A stretch of DNA of 19,001 nucleotides from an uncultured Prevotellaceae bacterium (GTDB lineage Bacteria > Bacteroidota > Bacteroidia > Bacteroidales > Bacteroidaceae). The notes beneath the pieces were generated by a model, which made no database searches, was not told where the DNA came from, and saw only the letters and a program-made list of their open reading frames with translations. Below, one piece after another: positions 14,852-19,001 of this stretch. A program made the translations under genes and the position numbers. Position 1 is the stretch's first letter, and each line of letters begins with the position of its first letter. The stretch spans positions 1 to 19,001 of the forward strand of contig CAMPCG010000019.1 of the NCBI GenBank assembly GCA_946644025.1, written 5' to 3'.

Positions 14852-14859
14852 CAAAGATA
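14852..14859 (-). promoter_or_regulatory. -7 element of the kinase operon, very close to the start codon
   Basis: On the minus strand TATCTTTG (14859-14852) matches TAnnTTTG. The ATG begins at 14843, 8 nt after the element, so transcription would start at or next to the start codon. No good TTTG lies 19-21 nt upstream; the nearest TTG is only 14 nt away. This suggests dependence on an activator or simply a weak promoter. Confidence 0.55.
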
Positions 14860-14970
14860 CGAATTAAAAACTACAACAGCCGTTTCCCTTTGCTTAAAGT
14901 GAGTTTTTTTAACAAATGTAAGGGGAAGGCAGTGAGGGCGCTGGGTCTCAAATTTATAAACGCTGTCAGT

Positions 14971-15045
14971 GTTTGTACAAACCACGTCGACGTTTGTACA
15001 AACCACGTCGGCGTTTATACAAACACTGACGTGGTTTGTAGATTG
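14971..15045. repeat. Phased array of palindromic sites with 21-bp period
   Basis: The perfect palindrome GTTTGTACAAAC occurs at 14971-14982 and 14992-15003. A one-base variant, GTTTATACAAAC, is at 15013-15024, and a half-site GTTTGTA at 15034-15040. The starts are exactly 21 bp apart. A degenerate copy ending ATAAAC precedes the first site, in register near 14950. The linkers (CACGTCGAC, CACGTCGGC, ACTGACGTG) also share GACGTGG/CCACGTC inverted half-sites. Two helical turns between sites would place bound dimers on one DNA face, as for cooperative operators. The array lies about 130 bp upstream of the kinase start. Confidence 0.88.
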
Positions 15046-15170
15046 TCCTTACCCTCTCTGCATTTAAAATACGTGCAAAGACCGCTTTTCTACGGCTCTT
15101 TCCCATTAACAGAAGGAAGCACTGCCCATTACGCCAATATTCTGCGTCACCCAAACCACCTTTGCTAAAA

Positions 15171-15202
15171 TCCGAAAAAGTCCTGTCTATCGGAGTTTCG
15201 GA
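15171..15202 (-). terminator. Possible weak terminator after the AEC permease
   Basis: On the minus strand TCCGAAA pairs with TTTCGGA (15202-15196 and 15177-15171) across an 18-nt loop, followed by TTTTAG. It lies 17 nt past the permease stop. The stem is short and the loop long, so this is tentative. Confidence 0.35.
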
Positions 15203-15219
15203 AGATTGGCGCTTGGTTT

Positions 15220-16200
15220 TCAGTTCCCCGACACCCCGAGCAGCATGGCCATCATGGGGATGGTGAGGACGGAGATGAGCGTCGAGATGAAGGTGAGCTC
15301 GGTGATGAGGGTGGCGTCGCGGTGCATCTTGAGGCTGAGTATGGTGCCGTAGGTGGCCACGGGCATGGCGATGACGATGGTGTTGATGTCGACGGCCAGC
15401 TGCAGACCCTGCATGGAGCTGAGCTCTTCAAATTGCGCTCCTATCAGGCGGAAGAGGGCGAACAGCGCCAGTGGCAGGAGGATAAGGCGGAAGAGGGTGG
15501 TGGCGTAGACGGTGGGGCTGCCCATCATGGTGTGGAGGGACAGGCGCGACATGCTCGACCCGATGATGAGCAGTGCGGCGGGAACGGTGATGTTGCCTAT
15601 GAGCGTCAGCGGCTGGCTCACCACGGTGGGTATGTTGTCCAGGCCCAGGGCTACGATGAGCATGGCCAGGTAGGCGGCCAGCATCGGCGTGCTCAGGAGC
15701 AGCTTTGCCCATCCCCGGCGGGAGTGGGGCAGGCTTGACGATGACCCGCCGGAAGTGTTGGCTGTGAGCAGCATCGTGCCTACGGTGAACACGGCGAAGG
15801 TGTTGACGACGTTGAGCACGGCGGCGTAGAACACGGCCTCGTGGCCGAAGATGGAGGCCACGATGGGGTAGCCTATGAAGCCTACGTTGCCGAACATAAG
15901 GGCGAAGCCTACCGTCCCGCGGTCGTCTTTCTGGTGGGTGAGCAGACGCGGCAGCCAGACGGCAGCCAGTGCCAGCAGCACGTAGGTGACGAGGCTGATG
16001 GCGAGCAGGGGGATGATGAGATGGCGGTCGGGCAGCGTGCCGCCCATGGTCGACGAAAGGATGAGCGCGGGGCTGGTGATGTCGATGACGAGCGACGACA
16101 GGCGGCGGTCGAACTCGCCGCCCATATACCCGCGCTTGCCCGCCACGTAGCCTACGACGACGATGGCGAACAGCTGGATCATTACTTCTATGTTGTTCAT
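15220..16200 (-). CDS. AEC family (auxin efflux carrier-like) permease
   Basis: A 326-residue inner-membrane transporter with about ten hydrophobic segments in the AEC/BART arrangement. Bacterial members move small organic acids or related anions, and the substrate here is unknown. The family region NVGFIGYPIVASIFG lies near residues 110-125. ATG 16200 gives MNNIEVMIQLFAIVVVGYVA, a membrane-starting N-terminus as in homologues. The frame stays open to 16308, but that extension is the translation of the GC-rich inverted repeat and is not family sequence. It lies 181 nt downstream of the carboxypeptidase gene on the same strand and may share its transcript. Confidence 0.92.
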   Translation of the reverse strand: MNNIEVMIQLFAIVVVGYVAGKRGYMGGEFDRRLSSLVIDITSPALILSSTMGGTLPDRHLIIPLLAISLVTYVLLALAAVWLPRLLTHQKDDRGTVGFALMFGNVGFIGYPIVASIFGHEAVFYAAVLNVVNTFAVFTVGTMLLTANTSGGSSSSLPHSRRGWAKLLLSTPMLAAYLAMLIVALGLDNIPTVVSQPLTLIGNITVPAALLIIGSSMSRLSLHTMMGSPTVYATTLFRLILLPLALFALFRLIGAQFEELSSMQGLQLAVDINTIVIAMPVATYGTILSLKMHRDATLITELTFISTLISVLTIPMMAMLLGVSGN

Positions 16201-16235
16201 AATGGTTGGTTGTCTAGAGGGGAGAAGCCCCCACC

Positions 16236-16330
16236 AACCTCCCCCCGAGGGGGAGGCTAAAGCCCCCCAGCCCATCCCCCGAAGTGAGGGAAACTTTAGC
16301 GGATTCAAGCCTCCCCCTCGGGGGGAGGTT
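16236..16330. repeat. GC-rich element with 23-bp perfect inverted repeats
   Basis: The arm at 16236-16258 (starts AACCTCCCCC, ends GGGGAGGCT) is exactly complementary to 16308-16330. Each arm also contains its own near-palindrome, CCCCC-GA-GGGGG or its reverse. The 49-nt centre has a further GCTAAAG/CTTTAGC pair. It lies between the permease start and the carboxypeptidase stop. There is no transposase and no obvious target duplication. It would fold strongly in RNA and may affect readthrough into the permease. Confidence 0.88.
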
Positions 16331-16381
16331 CTTGCTCCGTTTCTCTACGCAAGCGTCCCTTTGGGCCGAACGGGTGGGGGC

Positions 16382-17653
16382 CTATGGTTCGCAGAGGATG
16401 CGGCATATCTTGTCCTGAAACTCCCGGGCGTCGCTGGCGCGCAGCGTGCCCTGGTTGAGGATGGCGAAGCAGAGGCGGTGGCCGTTGGCAGCGGTGAGGT
16501 ATCCTGCCAGCGAGATGACGCCGGTGAGCGTACCCGTCTTCGCCTGGACGTTGCCCTCGGCGGCGGTGCCCTTCATGCGTTTCTTCAGCGTGCCGTCCAC
16601 TCCGGCCACGGGCAGCGTGGGCAGCAGCCGGTCGTAGAGGTCCACGCGCTGGTAGGCATAGCGCAGTAGGGCCACCTCCAGCTCGGCCGAGAGGTAGTTG
16701 TAGAGCGAGAGCCCGCTGCCGTCGGCTATGCGGTAGGGCTTCGAGTCGAGTCCGGCGCGCTCTATGAGTGCGCGCTCCAGGCGTATGGCGTCGGTGGCGC
16801 GTGCCGGGCGGTGGCCGCTGCTGGCCGCCGTCTGGTAGAACATCGACTCGGCGTAGAGGTTGTCGCTCTCCTTCATCATCGTGTAGAGCACGTCGGCAAT
16901 GCTATGGCTGCGCACGGCGATGAGCACGGGGGCGTGTGGGCCCGACGCCGACGCACCGGGAGTGGTGGCCGGGCGCGAGGGCAGCCGCCCCGTGTCGGCG
17001 CGCAGGTTGCGGGTGTCAATGCCGGCGCGTCCCAGCTTGGCCGTCAGCACCTTGGTGAACTCGTCCTTGCGGCCTACGAGCAGCGGCGTGAGCGTCATGT
17101 TGTCGTCGTCCCAGCACCAGCCCTCGCCCCAGCGCAGGGTGTCCTTCATCGACGTGTCGGCCACCACGTGGCCAATGATGCGGTTCACGCCCAGGGCCTT
17201 CACTGCCTGTACCAGCGAGTCCATGTCGGCATAGTCGAACATGGGGTCCATGCCGCCCACGCAGTAGAGGTCGCCACGCAGGGCGCCGTCGGCGATGGCG
17301 CCGGTATAATATAAAGATGTCTGAAACGAGTGCTGTCCGCCCAGCTGGTCGAGGGCAGTGATGGCGGTGAGCAGCTTCATGGTCGACGCGGGCCGCATGA
17401 TTTGGCGGTGGTTATAGCAGAAGAGCGAGCGCCCCTCGGTGAGGTCCCACACCATGATGGCGGCCTGGGTGGTGTCGAGCAGCGTGTCGCGCACCATCGA
17501 GTCGAGACGCTCCAGAGGGGTGGGGCCCACGCCCTGCCCCTCCCGAGGGGAGGGGAGCGTGGTTAGGCTTGGCGTTGTGGGGGTTGGGGTCTGGGCCAAA
17601 ACAGCGTGGGCGCAGAACAGACAGACTGACATGGAAAAAAGTAATTTCTTCAT
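16382..17653 (-). CDS. dacB: D-alanyl-D-alanine carboxypeptidase/endopeptidase, S13 (PBP4) family
   Basis: A 423-residue periplasmic penicillin-binding enzyme that trims or cuts peptidoglycan cross-links. It has a signal peptide (MKKLLFSMSVCLFCAHAVLA, 1-20) and all three active-site motifs: S90-T-M-K93, S263-D-N265 and K372-T-G374. Two repeat-derived peptides interrupt otherwise ordinary family sequence. One lies just after the signal peptide (about 22-46, LPSPREGQGVG). The other lies near residues 227-240 (PATTPGASASGP) between the domain II-like region and the SDN motif. The frame stays open to 17944, but ATG 17653 is the start because it begins the signal peptide. A TAATTTTG element lies 5 nt upstream. 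It is divergent from the cyclophilin gene. Confidence 0.94.
   Translation of the reverse strand: MKKLLFSMSVCLFCAHAVLAQTPTPTTPSLTTLPSPREGQGVGPTPLERLDSMVRDTLLDTTQAAIMVWDLTEGRSLFCYNHRQIMRPASTMKLLTAITALDQLGGQHSFQTSLYYTGAIADGALRGDLYCVGGMDPMFDYADMDSLVQAVKALGVNRIIGHVVADTSMKDTLRWGEGWCWDDDNMTLTPLLVGRKDEFTKVLTAKLGRAGIDTRNLRADTGRLPSRPATTPGASASGPHAPVLIAVRSHSIADVLYTMMKESDNLYAESMFYQTAASSGHRPARATDAIRLERALIERAGLDSKPYRIADGSGLSLYNYLSAELEVALLRYAYQRVDLYDRLLPTLPVAGVDGTLKKRMKGTAAEGNVQAKTGTLTGVISLAGYLTAANGHRLCFAILNQGTLRASDAREFQDKICRILCEP
16938..16973. repeat. 36-bp repeat copy inside the dacB coding sequence
   Basis: The segment begins GGGCCCGACGCCGACGCACC and ends GGGAGTGGTGGCCGGG. It differs at only two bases from the corresponding part of the tandem unit at 17801-17838 in the cyclophilin leader. 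Translated from the minus strand it gives PATTPGASASGP within the carboxypeptidase, and the frame is kept. The shared sequence, about 800 bp away and in the same orientation, argues for a dispersed element rather than chance. Confidence 0.88.
17520..17580. repeat. GC-rich palindrome inside the 5' coding part of dacB
   Basis: CCCCTCCC (17537-17544) and GGGAGGGG (17548-17555) pair around GAG. The flanks are C/G-rich and low in complexity. The minus-strand product is TTLPSPREGQGVGPTP, just after the signal peptide. The core resembles the CCC-GA-GGG palindromes at 16236-16330 and 18564-18656. The boundaries are approximate. Confidence 0.65.
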
Positions 17654-17658
17654 GGCGG

Positions 17659-17666
17659 CAAAATTA
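17659..17666 (-). promoter_or_regulatory. -7 element of dacB, 5 nt from the start codon
   Basis: TAATTTTG on the minus strand (17666-17659) matches TAnnTTTG. The ATG begins at 17653, so the expected transcription start falls on or beside the start codon and the message would be leaderless. No TTTG is visible at 19-21 nt upstream. Confidence 0.5.
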
Positions 17667-17740
17667 CGGATTTCTCTCCTCTTTGGAGCATCTGCAAAGA
17701 AAAAGTTTCTAAAAACGGCTGTTTTGTTGATAATAATTGC

Positions 17741-17748
17741 TATCTTTG
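17741..17748 (+). promoter_or_regulatory. -7 element of the cyclophilin gene
   Basis: TATCTTTG matches TAnnTTTG. TTTG at 17723-17726 is 14 nt upstream, shorter than usual, so the -33 element is uncertain. The start codon is 111 nt downstream, and the leader contains the tandem GC-rich repeats. TTTGCCGCCA follows directly, the same bases found at the dacB start. Confidence 0.5.
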
Positions 17749-17766
17749 CCGCCAAATAGCGGGGCC

Positions 17767-17838
17767 GGGGCCCGCCGCTGACGCGCCGGGAGTGGTGGCC
17801 GGGGCCCGACGCTGACGCGCCGGGAATGGTGGCCGGGG
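17767..17838. repeat. Two tandem 34-bp GC-rich units in the cyclophilin leader
   Basis: The units start at 17767 and 17801 with GGGGCCCG and end GGTGGCC, and a closing GGGG lies at 17835-17838. They differ at two positions (CCGCCGC/CCGACGC and GGAGTGG/GGAATGG). A third copy lies inside dacB at 16938-16973. The pair lies between the predicted promoter and the ribosome entry region of the cyclophilin gene. Confidence 0.9.
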
Positions 17839-17859
17839 CTTCGCCGATAAAAACGAACG

Positions 17860-18564
17860 ATGATGAAAAAGCGACTTCTTTTATTAGCAGTGTTACTGCT
17901 GGGCGGGCTGACACAGGGCCTGCCCCTACAGGCACAGACGGCACCGCAGGGCAAGACGGTGGTGCTGGAGACGACGATGGGCAGCATACGTATCGCGCTC
18001 TACGACGACACGCCGCTGCACCGCGACAACTTCCTGAAACTGGTGGGCGAGCACTACTACGACTCGCTGCTCTTCCACCGCGTCATCCACAACTTCATGA
18101 TTCAGACCGGTTCGCCCGACAGCCGCCACGCCGAGCCTGGCGAGGCCGTGGGCCACAAGGACAAGGACTACACGCTGGAGGCGGAGATAAGGTTGCCGCA
18201 GCACTTCCACAAGCGTGGTGCCGTGGCTGCTGCCCGCGAGGGCGACCGTACCAACCCTGAGCGGCGCAGCAGCGGCGGACAGTTCTACATCGTCTGGGGC
18301 ACGACCTACAGCACGCTGACGCTCGACCGCCTGGACCTGAAGCTCGACTCGCTGAGCCACGGCACGATGGGCTTCTCGGAGGAGATGAGAGACCAATACC
18401 GCAAATACGGCGGCTCGCCCCACCTGGACGGCCAGTACACCGTCTTTGGCGAGGTGGTGGAGGGCCTCGACGTGGTTGACAAGATTCAGCAGGTCTATAC
18501 CGACGACTACCACCGGCCCGTGGACGACGTGCGTATCATCAGGGCGGTTGTTGAGGAGCGGTAA
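17860..18564 (+). CDS. Secreted cyclophilin-type peptidyl-prolyl cis-trans isomerase
   Basis: A 234-residue proline isomerase that assists folding of exported proteins. A signal peptide (about 1-25, MMKKRLLLLAVLLLGG...LQA) directs it to the periplasm. The cyclophilin domain begins at about residue 32. LFHRVIHNFMIQTGSP contains the catalytic arginine R74, and SSGGQFYIVWG is the second conserved block. A roughly 40-residue insertion after that block (TLDRLDLKLDSLSHG...) precedes the conserved YTVFGEVVEGLDVVDKI, as in other Bacteroidetes enzymes. ATG 17860 and ATG 17863 are adjacent alternatives. The gene diverges from dacB, and its stop codon abuts a 36-bp inverted repeat. Confidence 0.94.
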   Translation: MMKKRLLLLAVLLLGGLTQGLPLQAQTAPQGKTVVLETTMGSIRIALYDDTPLHRDNFLKLVGEHYYDSLLFHRVIHNFMIQTGSPDSRHAEPGEAVGHKDKDYTLEAEIRLPQHFHKRGAVAAAREGDRTNPERRSSGGQFYIVWGTTYSTLTLDRLDLKLDSLSHGTMGFSEEMRDQYRKYGGSPHLDGQYTVFGEVVEGLDVVDKIQQVYTDDYHRPVDDVRIIRAVVEER

Positions 18565-18656
18565 AGCCCCCCCTTCTGCCCCCGAGGGGGCTACTATAGA
18601 CCCTCCACTGAACGCCAAAACTATAGTAGCCCCCTCGGGGGCAGAAGGGGGGGCTT
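18564..18656. repeat. Perfect 36-bp inverted repeat after the cyclophilin gene
   Basis: The arm at 18564-18599 is exactly complementary to the arm at 18621-18656, around a 21-nt centre. Each arm holds a smaller CCCCC-GA-GGGGG palindrome and ends in CTACTATAG or its complement. The first arm starts on the last base of the stop codon. A separate, more conventional terminator follows, so this is probably a mobile-type or dispersed element rather than the terminator itself, though its RNA would fold very stably. Confidence 0.92.
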
Positions 18657-18679
18657 GGGGGTGGGTTCCCCTTAAACGT

Positions 18680-18723
18680 CCGGCAGCCGGCTTCCCTTGG
18701 GGAAACCGGCTGCCGGTGTTTTT
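18680..18723 (+). terminator. Strong Rho-independent terminator of the cyclophilin gene
   Basis: CCGGCAGCCGG (18680-18690) pairs with CCGGCTGCCGG (18706-18716). The inner part can extend pairing through TTCC/GGAA. The tail TGTTTTTGTT follows on the plus strand. On the minus strand only a weak T-run follows the stem, so it may serve the incoming rplS transcript less efficiently. Confidence 0.88.
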
Positions 18724-18760
18724 GTTGAGGGGAAGAAGCGTCCCCTCTGAAAGATTCTCT

Positions 18761-19001
18761 TTAATCCTCCTTCTTGACAATGCCCGAACGCTTCTCCTTG
18801 ATGCGTGCGGCCTTACCTGTGAGCTTGCGGAGGTAGTAGAGCTTGGCGCGGCGCACCTTACCCACCTTGTTCACCTCGATGCTCTCGATGTTGGGGCTCT
18901 CCAGGGGGAAGATACGCTCCACACCCACGGTTCCCGACATCTTGCGGACGGTGAAGCGCTTCTTCTCCTGATGGCCGCTGATCTTGATGACCACGCCACG
19001 G
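18761..19001 (-). CDS. rplS: Ribosomal protein L19, C-terminal part
   Basis: The last 80 residues of L19, a 50S protein at the 30S interface. The recognisable sequence includes [20 protein letters not shown], the block [18 protein letters not shown] and [20 protein letters not shown], all standard L19. The frame is open through the right edge, and the N-terminal about 35-40 residues lie outside the window. The internal methionine at 18994 is not the start. Transcription runs towards the cyclophilin terminator region. A hairpin GAGGGGA/TCCCCTC (18727-18747) lies just past its stop but has no T-tract on this strand. Confidence 0.96.
   Translation of the reverse strand, partial: RGVVIKISGHQEKKRFTVRKMSGTVGVERIFPLESPNIESIEVNKVGKVRRAKLYYLRKLTGKAARIKEKRSGIVKKED

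Larger units (their letters stand above)
14844..15219. other. 376-nt gene-free spacer upstream of the kinase
   Basis: The spacer lies between two minus-strand genes, the permease (ending at 15220) and the kinase (starting at 14843). It holds the kinase -7 element, the 21-bp-phased palindrome array (14971-15045) and a weak possible terminator (15171-15202). Open frames crossing it have no recognisable product and mostly translate the repeats. It is more A/T-rich than the flanking genes. Confidence 0.7.

Noticed and set aside
14950..15045. CRISPR-like array
   Set aside because: The 21-bp units are contiguous with near-identical linkers. There are no unique spacers of 30 nt or more and no cas genes.
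14845..15168. A 107-codon plus-strand frame across the kinase upstream region
   Set aside because: It has no recognisable domain, is largely a translation of the 21-bp repeats, and overlaps the kinase promoter.
16201..16308. N-terminal extension of the AEC permease
   Set aside because: The extra residues are translation of the GC-rich inverted repeat, whereas ATG 16200 gives the normal membrane N-terminus.
17654..17944. N-terminal extension of the carboxypeptidase
   Set aside because: It crosses the promoter region and tandem repeats and would hide the signal peptide.
16236..18656. Insertion sequence ends
   Set aside because: The inverted repeats enclose only 49 and 21 nt or ordinary housekeeping genes. 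There is no transposase frame and no target-site duplication that I could see.

Overview
The window looks like a chromosome segment of a GC-rich member of the Bacteroidales, most likely Prevotellaceae. Three things support this. Promoters carry the Bacteroidetes sigma-70 elements TTTG and TAnnTTTG spaced 19-20 nt apart. The one complete tRNA does not encode its CCA end. The proteins (FtsK, type II thymidine kinase, secreted cyclophilin, polyferredoxin with Tat-type aldo/keto reductase) have the family forms typical of this group. The genus is inference.

Layout. Positions 1-54 hold the 5' part of a tRNA-Leu(UAA) on the minus strand. It diverges from the plus-strand series ftsK - tdk - AI-2E/PerM-type permease (275-4640), and each has its own promoter. 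Two different 9-nt tandem arrays sit in the spacers before and after tdk. A tRNA-Lys(UUU) with promoter and terminator follows (4642-4822). A second promoter then drives a tightly packed four-gene series: a membrane polyferredoxin, a Tat-lipoprotein aldo/keto reductase with two ferredoxin motifs, a secreted S8 subtilase and a polytopic membrane protein (4933-11390, gaps of 16, 6 and 1 nt). After a C-rich spacer come a Wzx-like flippase and a family 2 glycosyltransferase (11589-14111). With the preceding membrane protein these look like part of a surface-glycan locus.

The minus strand then carries a zeta-toxin-like kinase overlapping a 56-residue partner gene (14108-14843). The partner's stop codon overlaps that of the glycosyltransferase. 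Upstream of the kinase is a run of palindromic sites repeating every 21 bp. Next are an AEC-family permease (15220-16200) and a D-Ala-D-Ala carboxypeptidase of the S13/PBP4 type (16382-17653). The latter diverges from a secreted cyclophilin (17860-18564). The window ends inside rplS on the minus strand.

The most unusual aspect is a population of small GC-rich palindromic repeats, many with a CCC-GA-GGG type core. They occur both in spacers (16236-16330, 17767-17838, 18564-18656) and inside reading frames without breaking them (polyferredoxin residues about 270-307; carboxypeptidase residues about 22-46 and near 227-240). One repeat sequence occurs both inside the carboxypeptidase gene and, as a tandem pair, in the leader of the neighbouring cyclophilin gene. 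This suggests dispersed elements that can be translated as tolerated insert peptides. The other candidate systems are the kinase/small-protein pair with its phased operator-like array, and the polyferredoxin-reductase-subtilase operon.
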